Positions 17,901 through 25,900 of a stretch of DNA of 64,000 nucleotides are shown here, piece after piece. This DNA is from Pseudomonas putida (GTDB lineage: Bacteria; Pseudomonadota; Gammaproteobacteria; Pseudomonadales; Pseudomonadaceae): the NCBI RefSeq assembly GCF_028682635.1, contig NZ_JANHLK010000014.1, positions 62,001-126,000 on the forward strand, given 5' to 3'. Each line of letters starts with the position of its first letter. Positions within the stretch are counted from its first letter, which is position 1. The notes under the pieces were generated by a model, which was not told the DNA's origin, ran no database searches, and saw nothing but the letters and a program-made list of their open reading frames with translations. The translations under genes were made by a program, and so were the position numbers.

Positions 17901-18770
17901 TTATCGATGCCACGCTTCCATGTGGCCGAACGTGGAACCTTGAACGGGTTCCTGGAGTGTTTTCCGAATCTGCAGACCTTGGATCTCGAAAGCGCCGAAC
18001 TGATTGAATTCGACGCCCAGGGCAATGGGCAGACTGTACTGCCGACGGCCATCTTCAGTCTGACGCGTCTCACTTCGCTCAATCTCAAGTCCACCGGCCT
18101 GAAGTTCACCGTAGAGACATCAGGGCAGTTGAGCGGGTTGGTCAGGCTTCACACCCTGGACCTGAGTGACAATCCATTGGAAGTACCCCCTGTGCTGCTG
18201 CGGATGAATGACTTGCGGCGGCTGAACTTGAACAACACCCAAATTACCCGGTGCCCTTACGGCATCAGGGATGAGCCGTACATGATCTCACTGGATTTGC
18301 GTGACAACCAGATTGCGCGGATTCCGCCCGCGGTGATGAATCAGGCTGTCTCGGTGGATCGTGTGCTGCTGTGGGGCAATCCATTGACGGACGAGGACAC
18401 GCTGCGCCGTCTGATCATTCATCGTGAGCAAACGGGGATCAATTTATGGCTGGGCGCGCCAGGCGCCGACTATGGACAGCCTATGGCTTGGCTCCGAGAC
18501 TGCGACGCAGCGCTGCAACAATCCCGGCAAGCACTTTGGCAGCGGTTGGCAGGCAAACCCTCCGGTACGCGGTTCTTGAGCGCAATAGACAGGCTAAGCC
18601 TGACCCCCGACTTCCGGGTCGCGTATCCGACACTGCAGGCACGCGTCTGGCGACTCCTGGAGGAGGCGGATGCTTCAGAGATCGTATGGAGTCGATTGAT
18701 CGCGGTGCGTGGGCGGCTGGAAAACCCATGGGTGGCTTTCAGGATGCTGGAACAAATCGCAGGCCTTTGA
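14943..18770 (+). CDS. Large DUF6543-type leucine-rich-repeat protein lacking the NEL catalytic cysteine
   Basis: This is a 1275-aa protein. The N-terminal two thirds match the region shared with the protein at 22910 (for example LLRGIGPSV against LLRRMGPQM, and LALHSLKNLPGW against LALHCLEQLPGW), the dermonecrotic-toxin-like DUF6543 region. A strongly acidic segment lies at about 888-920 and an LRR block at about 975-1160 (LTSLNLKSTGL, LHTLDLSDNPLEVPP). The C-terminus begins like a NEL domain (WLGAPGADYG, LQARVWRLLEEA) but stops before the catalytic CxD motif. ATG at 14943 is chosen after AAGGA; 14922 is an alternative. No signal peptide is seen. It is probably an effector or toxin-like protein; the secretion route is unknown. 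Confidence 0.82.
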   Translation: MNEIPPANAASPDPSPLLRMRDELKTALAISLPQTPGQFGEQLIKKQWGQYIDPATAQLVTLDYDYKGHPAQNGIHQGRVASSMSLVQALLSNYQTEGDGRFGESAFGLYTPPDVGPSIRIVAHVDEFADIGSGNHASYEGIYRQTVPQGYGPATQIAVRPADFKQWVWGLDLQGLYQAYLGQTWPADAEIVAAKPNALKTSAKAALVMAAFLQFREKSLSQKGLELALQAAGLPPDQAWATLKLEQLQAPGCRLANLKSGRLKLYRYSSKDIWGWRDPNGRIVLYIPGNSSPLHIFGDAGQLHQWVVEQGKSDATKLALAAHFAEEDRKDGTFHAGVVTALDGMAVYPRQHRLTNEAGFFNDDGFWEPARYIAFDDSPAGADPFAQLVLAMKEASLASVKTIRDDAQVNRDNLSAAVEPVVQWINRFGPLALFVPGGEGLLALAGIIDAGYGLDQAVNGETADDRGAGVTRTVFGLLNALPLAGVGAVLKDDAEAGAIAERSREPGQNAGDARPLPDQAAEPSAPADPAALNRVQLLRGIGPSVASLSDEVLAQIGKVSEIDDDMLRLMNSGRSPTPLLADTISRFRIDQELGQAAISQRARAELFSTRYQALQHSEHQWVRLFQRQYPGLPRSAIEQMLERYGVDLQSPVDAARVRQAFKQLNQKALQYQEHVRLNRAYEGLYIRSQVTAESDTLALHSLKNLPGWPRSLRIEVREHSVIGPMLDRSGALDASSVRRLIKVDGHYQGRAGQIDFYAALVEVLSEDERSALQLSAVDPALALRLQVGKQALPRPELVLGLHRMDSGLPFETQGLRGGGFPGTPQGAALTHEMMRLQLKEIYPDFTDTEADELLQRTGGGAQAHIDWLKQQFQQLNTDLNAWIDQVMDDIEDMDIDFLDADDDGAEGLADEEIEEHNEELVQNAINYERETRIELADELKDIWQRRAKDDLRVYEGAELVGFRLHMGFENYHRLPVLNIRFNHVVELSMPRFHVAERGTLNGFLECFPNLQTLDLESAELIEFDAQGNGQTVLPTAIFSLTRLTSLNLKSTGLKFTVETSGQLSGLVRLHTLDLSDNPLEVPPVLLRMNDLRRLNLNNTQITRCPYGIRDEPYMISLDLRDNQIARIPPAVMNQAVSVDRVLLWGNPLTDEDTLRRLIIHREQTGINLWLGAPGADYGQPMAWLRDCDAALQQSRQALWQRLAGKPSGTRFLSAIDRLSLTPDFRVAYPTLQARVWRLLEEADASEIVWSRLIAVRGRLENPWVAFRMLEQIAGL

Positions 18771-18798
18771 ACGGATTTTATCCGTGGTGCCTGCAAGG

Positions 18799-18832
18799 AG
18801 GGAGCCTTGAACCCCGAACGGGGTTCAAGGCT
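18799..18832 (+). terminator. Hairpin after the first LRR gene
   Basis: A 12-bp perfect stem (GCCTTGAACCCC with its complement) has a 4-base loop and lies 30 bases after the stop. The T tract is poor, so termination is likely but not certain. Confidence 0.6.
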
Positions 18833-18838
18833 GGACGA

Positions 18839-19333
18839 TCAGCGGCGACGGAACAGCGGCAGCGGTTCGTCGGTGGCGGCCTGATAGGTCACCGAGAAGT
18901 CCTTGAGACCTTCCAGGGCTTCGTACGGGTCTTTATCGGGGCGAATCGCGAACGCATCGAAACCGCAGCGGTGCAGGTAGAACAACTGGTCGCGCAGCAC
19001 GTCGCCAATCGCCCGCAGCTCGCCTTTGAAACCGTAACGGTCACGCAGCAGCCGGGCGTTTGAGTAGTTGCGGCCATCGGTGAAGGCCGGGAAGTTCAGG
19101 GCGATGACCTGGAAGCTCGCCACGTCTTCACCGATTTCTTCCGCTTCTTCATCGGCGTCCAGCCAGATGCCCAGGCCGCCGTCGCGGGCCAGGAGCATGC
19201 GGCTGTGTTCACGCCACAACTGCAGCGGGACGATGTAGTCGTCGCAGTTGGTGATTTCGTCGATGCTGAAATCCTTGGGCAGCAGGTGCCAGGTTTCGTC
19301 GACGACTTCGTTGTTCTTAATGATTCGCTGCAT
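18839..19333 (-). CDS. DUF934 protein, sulfite reductase partner
   Basis: This is a 164-aa soluble protein of the DUF934 family, conserved beside cysI in pseudomonads (PLQLWREHSRMLLARDGGLG, FPAFTDGRNYSNARLLRDRY, GEVLRDQLFY-like GDVLRDQLFYLHRCGFDAF). It is thought to assist assimilatory sulfite reduction, but the biochemical role is not established. The start at 19333 (MQRIIKNNEVVDETW) overlaps the cysI stop by 17 bases, so the two are translationally coupled. The frame is open to 19363 but without a ribosome site. Confidence 0.92.
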   Translation of the reverse strand: MQRIIKNNEVVDETWHLLPKDFSIDEITNCDDYIVPLQLWREHSRMLLARDGGLGIWLDADEEAEEIGEDVASFQVIALNFPAFTDGRNYSNARLLRDRYGFKGELRAIGDVLRDQLFYLHRCGFDAFAIRPDKDPYEALEGLKDFSVTYQAATDEPLPLFRRR

Positions 19334-20975
19334 AGACGCGTTCCTTGAAGAGGTCGATGCCAATACGCTGGTAGGTGTCGATGAAACGCTCGTCTTCGGT
19401 ACGTTGTTCGATGTACACGTCGATCAGCTTCTCGATCACGTCAGGCATGGCTTCCTGGGCGAAGGACGGGCCGAGGATCTTGCCCAGGCTGGCGTCACGG
19501 CTGGCACTGCCGCCGAGGGACACCTGGTAGAACTCTTCGCCTTTCTTGTCCACCCCGAGGATGCCGATGTGGCCGACGTGGTGGTGACCACAGGCGTTCA
19601 TGCAACCGGAGATGTTCAAGTCCAGTTCACCGATGTCGAACAGGTAGTCCAGGTCGTCGAAACGGCGCTGGATCGATTCGGCGATCGGGATCGACTTGGC
19701 GTTGGCCAGGGAGCAGAAATCGCCACCCGGGCAGCAGATGATGTCGGTCAGCAGGCCGATGTTCGGCGTGGCGAAACCTTGCTCGCGCAACTCGCCCCAC
19801 AGGGTGAACAGCTTTTCCTGCTCGACGTCGGCCAGGATGATGTTCTGCTCGTGGGAAGTGCGCAGTTGACCGTAGCTGTAGCGCTCGGCCAGGTCGGCCA
19901 CGGCGTCGAGCTGCTTGTCGGTGATGTCGCCCGGGGCGACGCCGGTCGGCTTCAGGGACAGGGTCACGGCAACATAACCTGGCTTCTTGTGGGCCAGGGT
20001 ATTGCGTGCGCGCCAGCGGGCAAAGCCCGGGTGCTGTTGGTCGAGTTCGGCCAGGGCGGCGGCCTGGTCGTCCAGCGCCTTGTAGTCCGGGTCGACGAAG
20101 TGTTTGGCGACGCGATGCACTTCGGCTTCGGTCAGCGTGGTCTGGCCACCGCGCAGGTGCTCCATTTCCGCATCGACTTTCTGGGCGAAGACTTCAGGGG
20201 TCAGCGCCTTGACGAGGATCTTGATCCGCGCCTTGTACTTGTTGTCGCGACGGCCATAGCGGTTGTAGACCCGCAGGATGGCGTCGAGGTAGCTCAACAG
20301 GTCCTGCCACGGCAGGAATTCGTTGATGAACGCACCGACGACCGGCGTACGGCCCAGGCCACCGCCGACCAGCACGCGGAAACCCAGTTCGCCAGCGGCG
20401 TTGTGCACCGGCTCAAGGCCGATGTCATGGACTTCGATGGCGGCACGGTCGGAGGTCGAACCGTTGACGGCGATCTTGAACTTGCGCGGCAGGTAGGCGA
20501 ATTCCGGGTGGAAGGTGGTCCACTGGCGGACGATCTCGCACCATGGGCGCGGATCGATCAATTCGTCGGCAGCGACACCGGCGAACTGGTCGGTGGTGAC
20601 GTTGCGCAGGCAGTTGCCGCTGGTCTGGATCGCGTGCATCTGCACAGTTGCCAGTTCAGCCAGGATGTCCGGGATGTCTTCCACGGCCGGCCAGTTGAAC
20701 TGCACGTTCTGCCGGGTGCTGATGTGCGCATAGCCCTTGTCGTAGTCGCGGGCAATCCTGGCCATCATTCGCATTTGCCGCGAAGTCAGCTGGCCGTAAG
20801 GCACGGCGACTCGCAACATCGGCGCGAAACGCTGGATATAAAGGCCATTTTGCAGGCGCAGGGGGCGGAATTCTTCTTCGCTCAGCTCGCCTGCCAGATA
20901 GCGTCGGGTCTGATCACGGAACTGCTTGACGCGGTCCTCGATGATCCGCTGATCGTATTCGTCGTATACGTACAT
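19317..20975 (-). CDS. cysI: Sulfite reductase (siroheme, [4Fe-4S]) CysI
   Basis: This 552-aa nitrite/sulfite reductase family protein reduces sulfite to sulfide in cysteine biosynthesis. The duplicated ferredoxin-like and siroheme domains are visible. The first siroheme-binding motif is HISTRQNVQFNW, and the cluster cysteines are in CCPGGDFCSLANAKS and SGCMNACGHHHVG. The start at 20975 follows AGGA. It leads a two-gene operon with the DUF934 gene. Upstream on the minus strand there is a plausible sigma-70 promoter; CysB control is expected from family knowledge but I cannot prove a site. Confidence 0.95.
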   Translation of the reverse strand: MYVYDEYDQRIIEDRVKQFRDQTRRYLAGELSEEEFRPLRLQNGLYIQRFAPMLRVAVPYGQLTSRQMRMMARIARDYDKGYAHISTRQNVQFNWPAVEDIPDILAELATVQMHAIQTSGNCLRNVTTDQFAGVAADELIDPRPWCEIVRQWTTFHPEFAYLPRKFKIAVNGSTSDRAAIEVHDIGLEPVHNAAGELGFRVLVGGGLGRTPVVGAFINEFLPWQDLLSYLDAILRVYNRYGRRDNKYKARIKILVKALTPEVFAQKVDAEMEHLRGGQTTLTEAEVHRVAKHFVDPDYKALDDQAAALAELDQQHPGFARWRARNTLAHKKPGYVAVTLSLKPTGVAPGDITDKQLDAVADLAERYSYGQLRTSHEQNIILADVEQEKLFTLWGELREQGFATPNIGLLTDIICCPGGDFCSLANAKSIPIAESIQRRFDDLDYLFDIGELDLNISGCMNACGHHHVGHIGILGVDKKGEEFYQVSLGGSASRDASLGKILGPSFAQEAMPDVIEKLIDVYIEQRTEDERFIDTYQRIGIDLFKERVYAANH

Positions 20976-21159
20976 ATAAGTCCTGTTCTCAGGCTTGGGT
21001 CGCTCGGATACCGCTGCGTTTTTGTGCTTGCCGGAGTCCGATAAAACCTCTGCAATTCTGCGCGCACGGCCGCGCACTCCCTACGGAGCCGGGGCAAGAT
21101 ACCAGTTTGCGGTTATGCGCAAAAGTGATGTTTGAGTATATGTAAAGAACCAAAAGGAC

Positions 21160-21178
21160 TAATGAGAATCGTTGTTGC
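21160..21178. promoter_or_regulatory. Possible Fur-box-like sequence
   Basis: TAATGAGAATCGTTGTTGC matches the AATGAtAATCATT core of a Fur site in most positions. It lies upstream of the 37-aa membrane protein and about 190 bases upstream of cysI. Weak evidence. Confidence 0.25.
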
Positions 21179-21268
21179 AAAGACCCTGTTTGTGGTGCGG
21201 GCAATCGTCGTCTTTAATGTGATCGAGTCTTTATGCAATCACCGATAAAACCGACAAGAGGCGATGCA

Positions 21269-21382
21269 ATGAGCAACCCTACCAAAGCAACGAAAAGCGA
21301 TAGTTCGGTCGATGCCTGGGCGATCCTGTTCCTGATCATCCTGGTCGTTGGCACTGCGGTATTCTGGGTCAGTCACCAATAA
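21269..21382 (+). CDS. 37-aa single-pass membrane protein
   Basis: This very short gene encodes an N-terminal polar stretch (MSNPTKATKSDSSVD) followed by one strong membrane helix (WAILFLIILVVGTAVFWV). It starts at ATG 21269 after AAGAGGCG and stops at 21382. The reading frame, ribosome site and hydrophobic helix support a real small membrane protein; the family is not recognised. It stands alone between cysI and the periplasmic binding protein gene. Confidence 0.65.
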   Translation: MSNPTKATKSDSSVDAWAILFLIILVVGTAVFWVSHQ

Positions 21383-21460
21383 ACCAACCCGTCCGGGTCC
21401 CATTCCGACGATTGTCGGACAAAAACCCGAATAAACGCCGTTTTCCGGGGTTTCGCTGGC

Positions 21461-21466
21461 TATAAT
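21461..21466 (+). promoter_or_regulatory. Sigma-70 -10 element for the periplasmic binding protein gene
   Basis: A perfect TATAAT lies 33 bases before the ATG at 21499. No good -35 element is visible, so the promoter may be activator-dependent. Confidence 0.5.
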
Positions 21467-21498
21467 GCGCGGCGAATTTCCGGGGGCTCGGACGATCA

Positions 21499-22572
21499 AT
21501 GCTCAAGTTCTTCTACTCCTTCCTGCTGCTGTTCGGCGCGGTTCACGGCACTGCTGCCCGAGCGGAATCGGTGCTGTTCCTGAACCCCGGAACGACCGAA
21601 GAAGCCTTCTGGGTCAGCTATTCGCAGTTCATGCAGGCGGCAGCCACGGACCTGGGCATCGACCTGCGGATTCTCTACTCCCAACGCATGCCGGAACTTA
21701 CCCTGGCGCAAGCGCGTGTGGCGCTGCAAGGCCCCGGGCGTCCGGACTACCTGGTGTTCGTCAACGAACAATACGTCGCCCCGCAGATCATTCGCCTGGC
21801 CGAGGGCAGCGGGGTGAAGCTGTTCATGGTCAACGCGTCCTTGACTGCCAACCAGATGAGCCTGCTGGGCGAGCGCCCTGAGCGCCTGGGCAGCCTGGTG
21901 CCCAATGACGAGGAGGGCGGCTACCTGATGCTCAAGGAACTGATTCGCCAGCATCCCCCCGTGGCGCCCGGGGAGGTCATCGAGCTACTGGCATTTTCCG
22001 GCCTGAAAATCACCCCTTCGGCGCAGCTGCGCGAACAGGGCATGCTGCGGGCCCTGGCCGAGCACCCGCACGTGCGCTTGCGCCAGCTGGTTTACAGCGG
22101 CTGGACCCGGGAGCGGGCGTATGAACAGGCCGGGCTGCTGTTCCGGCGTTACCCGAAGGTCTCGCTGGTGTGGTCAGCCAATGACGAAATGGCGTTTGGC
22201 GCCATGCAGGCGTATTCGGAGACGGGCGGGGTTCCGGGCAAGGATGCCTTGTTCAGTGCGGTCAACAGCTCGCCGACGGCGTTACAGGCGTTGCTCGACG
22301 GACGCCTCAGCGTGCTGGTGGGCGGGCACTTCACCCTGGGTGGCTGGGCGTTGGTGGAGTTGCATGACGTGGATCAGGGTGTGGATCTCGACCATTACGG
22401 CGGCCGGGACCGGCGGATCCCGTTGCTGCAACTGATCGACATGGCACAGGCCCGGCGATTGCTGGCCATGGGCGAATCACCGGCCTACGGTGTGAACTTC
22501 CGTCGACTGTCAGCCAAAGGCCGGCCGACGTCGTATCGCTATCCGTTCAGCCTGCAAACCCTGATGCGTTAA
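21499..22572 (+). CDS. Orphan periplasmic substrate-binding protein (sugar-binding type)
   Basis: This is a 357-aa protein with a Sec signal peptide (MLKFFYSFLLLFGAVHGTAA, cleavage near ARA/ES). A type I periplasmic binding fold of the Peripla_BP_4 kind follows (SVLFLNPGTTEEAFWVSYSQ, VWSANDEMAFGAMQAY, AVNSSPTALQALLDG). No permease or ATPase gene is next to it, so it may deliver ligand to a sensor protein encoded elsewhere rather than to a transporter. The ligand is unknown. The gene overlaps the convergent DUF2970 gene by 4 bases. Confidence 0.88.
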   Translation: MLKFFYSFLLLFGAVHGTAARAESVLFLNPGTTEEAFWVSYSQFMQAAATDLGIDLRILYSQRMPELTLAQARVALQGPGRPDYLVFVNEQYVAPQIIRLAEGSGVKLFMVNASLTANQMSLLGERPERLGSLVPNDEEGGYLMLKELIRQHPPVAPGEVIELLAFSGLKITPSAQLREQGMLRALAEHPHVRLRQLVYSGWTRERAYEQAGLLFRRYPKVSLVWSANDEMAFGAMQAYSETGGVPGKDALFSAVNSSPTALQALLDGRLSVLVGGHFTLGGWALVELHDVDQGVDLDHYGGRDRRIPLLQLIDMAQARRLLAMGESPAYGVNFRRLSAKGRPTSYRYPFSLQTLMR

Positions 22573-22787
22573 ATGCCGGCCAGATGCAGCACCAGTTGCA
22601 CGATGCCATACAGCGTCAAGGCGAACACCGCCGTGAACACAATCCCCAGGACCACGAAATGACTGGGCTTGCCGTGGGTAAAGTCCCGCGCCCGGTTCTT
22701 CCCGCTCTGCACCCCGAACGCCGCCGCCATGACGCTGTGAAGCATTTGCCAGAAGGTCGGCGGCTTGTTGTCGGCTGGATCGTCCAT
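22569..22787 (-). CDS. DUF2970 small membrane protein
   Basis: This is a 72-aa protein with an N-terminal amphipathic segment (FWQMLHSVMAAAFGVQS) and one C-terminal membrane helix (FVVLGIVFTAVFALTLYGIV). The pattern FWQMLHSVMAAAFGVQ is characteristic of DUF2970. Function unknown. It is convergent with, and overlaps the end of, the periplasmic binding protein gene. Confidence 0.9.
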   Translation of the reverse strand: MDDPADNKPPTFWQMLHSVMAAAFGVQSGKNRARDFTHGKPSHFVVLGIVFTAVFALTLYGIVQLVLHLAGI

Positions 22788-22909
22788 AAACCCCTCTTCA
22801 CCAAGGTGTGAGAGCTAAGCATAGCCAAACCCCATAACTATGTACCGCCACGCCGGCGGATGGCCGTGATGTCCTGACCCGCTCTCAATCGAGCAACAGG
22901 AATCACATC

Positions 22910-25900
22910 ATGCCGGACCTTTCCACACCCGCTGAATCCGGGTTTCATGTCCCGTTTATCAAGAGCCGTGTTCCCGACTGGACGCGTCACCTGGCCACCC
23001 CCCATCTGCAGGCCATGACACTGGCGCGCAATCCTGCCCAGCGTTTCATCGAGGCTTACCCCGAACTGTATGCCAAGGCGTCACCGGCGTTGCGCCAGGC
23101 TTTGCTCGACAGCCAGGCACGGAGCAATGTTTCCACTCAGGCGCTGGCCACGACGCTCAAGGATTTGCAGGGCATTACCGAATTTGCCAAGCCATTGCTG
23201 ACCGATGCGCTACAGAAAACATTCGGCCAGGCGCCGGATGTGACCGACACGGCGCTGTTTCATCTGCGCTCGCCCAATCGGGCCGAAGAGCAGTCATTGT
23301 TGCAGGCGGCGCTGCGCAACTTCGAAGAGGACGAGCCCTTTGACGAAGTGGCCTTGCAGGAGACCAGCGCGCTGGCGCCTGCAGGGGCACTGGAAAGTCA
23401 CCGCTACGATCAAAGCGAGCACTACCCGTTTGCGAAGGTGCGCTACAGCATCCGTGACAAGTTGTCGATCGAGCCCGCGGCGTTCGCCAGCCTGTGCCGC
23501 GAGCTGGACGTGGGCAAGCAGTATCAGGACCACCTGAGTGCCGTGTTCGATGCGCCCGACAAGGCGGCGACTGTCCGCCAGCAGACGATTGCGGCGAACA
23601 AGGACAGGATGCGCGTGCAGGCGCATGTCGCGTTGCTACAGTCGAATATTGACCCTGCGGACCATGCCACGGTGTTGGCGCTACTCGACGGAGCCTCGCC
23701 CGTGCGGCTCGATGGGGCCTTGGTCGCCTACAGTCGGTTGCATGTTTTTGGCTCGGAGTTGAACGACGTGCTGATCATTGGCGCTGCGTCGCGTCGAACC
23801 AGGGCGGCCCTGCAGAATCCCTGGCTCGGTCTTCTGCCGTTTTCATCCTTGCTGCCCACCCAAATAGATGATACCCGGATCATCGTCTACATCCCGGGCG
23901 ATCCCGTCAGCCCTCTCAAAGCGTACGGCTCGGGCCGCGAGTTTGCCCGGGACCTTGCGATCAAGCTGCGTACGTACAGTTACCAGCGGTTCTTCACCAG
24001 CTTTGTCGCACAGGATGAATCGAGCCGTTTTTATCGCAGGCTCAAGGCCCAGCTCAAGGTCCAGAAGTGGGACCCGGCCCCGGTTTATCCCGGCCCGCCT
24101 TATGACCCGGAGGCGTTCCGCAATGGCATGTATGTAGAAGTGTGGAACGAGGAAGTCGACCTGGGCATGGATGAAACCTTCATGGATGGCGAAGTGTTTG
24201 GCGCCTGTTATGAGTTTCATCTGGCCCGGGTGAAGTCCAACGCCAGGTTGCTGGCAATACCCACCGCCGAGGTTGACCACGAGGCCTGGATTGCCCGACT
24301 CGAACACTATGCCGAATGTGGGCTGAGCGTCTTGAACGTGGCAGCCTTTTTCGTGCCAGGGTTGGGCGAGGTCATGCTGGCCGTCACCGCCGTGCAATTG
24401 ACCTACGAGGTTTACCAGGGGATGCAAGCGTGGAAAGAGGCAGACGCCGAGGAGGCCTGGGGCCACCTCAGTTCGGTTTTGCAGAACGTGGCGTTCATGG
24501 CCGTGTTGGGTGCGGTGGCCCACAAGGCACCACCGATCACGACCTCACGGTTTGTCAATGGCATGACCCGGATCGCCACGCCTTTTGGCGAGCCGCGTTT
24601 GTGGAGTCCGGATCTGGCCCCCTACAAGAGCAGTGTTTCCCTGGATGGAATTGAGCCGAACGCTTTGGGGCAGTACAAGATCGGGGGCAGGACCTACATT
24701 CGACAAGAGGGCAATGTCTACGAAAAGACCTTCGACCCGGCGCTGCAACAATGGCGGATCAAACACCCCAGCGACCCCCAGGCCTATCAACCTGTCTTGC
24801 GGCACAACCAGCACGGCGCCTGGCGTCACACGCTGGAACGGCCACTGGAGTGGGATCGCTCGACACTGTTGCGGCGGATGGGGCCGCAGATGGACGGTTT
24901 TTCCGATGCGCAGTTGCAGCAGATTGCCGAGGTCAGCGGCGTCAGTGATGACGCGTTGCGCCAGATGCACATCGATCACCAGCCACCGCCGCCGCTGTTG
25001 GCCGAGACCATCAGGTGGTTCAGAGGCGATCGACAGGGGAGTGCTCACGAGGCTGTTATTGAGCGACTGCAACGCAGTTTCCCGACGCTGTCGCCGGAGG
25101 GCGCGCGACAGGTGCTGGACAATGCCAGTGCTGCCGAGCTGGCCCAATTGCGCGACACCGCGAAAATACCCTTGCGCCAGGCCAGCGAGATTTGCGCCCA
25201 TCTACAGCAAGCCAGCCTGAATCGGGCGCTCTGCGGTTTGCATCTGCAAGACATGGCGTCATTGGCCAGCGACCGTCTGGCGCTGCACTGTCTGGAGCAG
25301 TTGCCCGGCTGGTCGGCTGATATACGCGTGGAAATGCGTACCGGTTCGATCAAGGGCCCACTGCTGGACAGCGTCGGCAGCGACAGTGCGACGATTCGCT
25401 ATTACCTGGTCAAGGGCGACTGTTACTTTCGCGCCTATGACGCGCAGGGCAGGGCTCTCAACAATTTGCCCGTCCATGGCCGCAATCTCTTCGAATCGCT
25501 GCTGGAGTACTTGCCCGAAGCGGCACGGGCGAACCTGGATGGCAATCAAGTCCAGGCTTTGCAAAACAAACTGGCGAATTATGCCGGTGCTCATCGCCAC
25601 GAGATGTCGCTGATCCTCAAGCAGCGCCCGTTGAATGGCGCCGGGCCGTCGCTGCGATTGCCCGATGGCCGCCTCGGATACCTGGCCAGTGGCCGTGGGG
25701 TCGGTTTCCCGGACGGCGCGTTGGTCTCCAGGGTGCGAGACCTCTACCCGAACCTTTCCGATGCGCAAGCCAGTCAGTTCGTCAGAGGCCGCCTGAGCGC
25801 GGGAGACACCGATCGGCAAGTGTTCAATCTGTTGAGCAACCGCCAACGGGAGTTCGAGGCATTGGATCGCGCCTTGAACAACTGGGTCGACGCTGGCGTG

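Noticed and set aside
19248..21044. 598-aa open frame antisense to cysI
   Set aside because: It is a Val/Gly/Asp-rich shadow of cysI, which carries all siroheme and Fe-S motifs on the minus strand.
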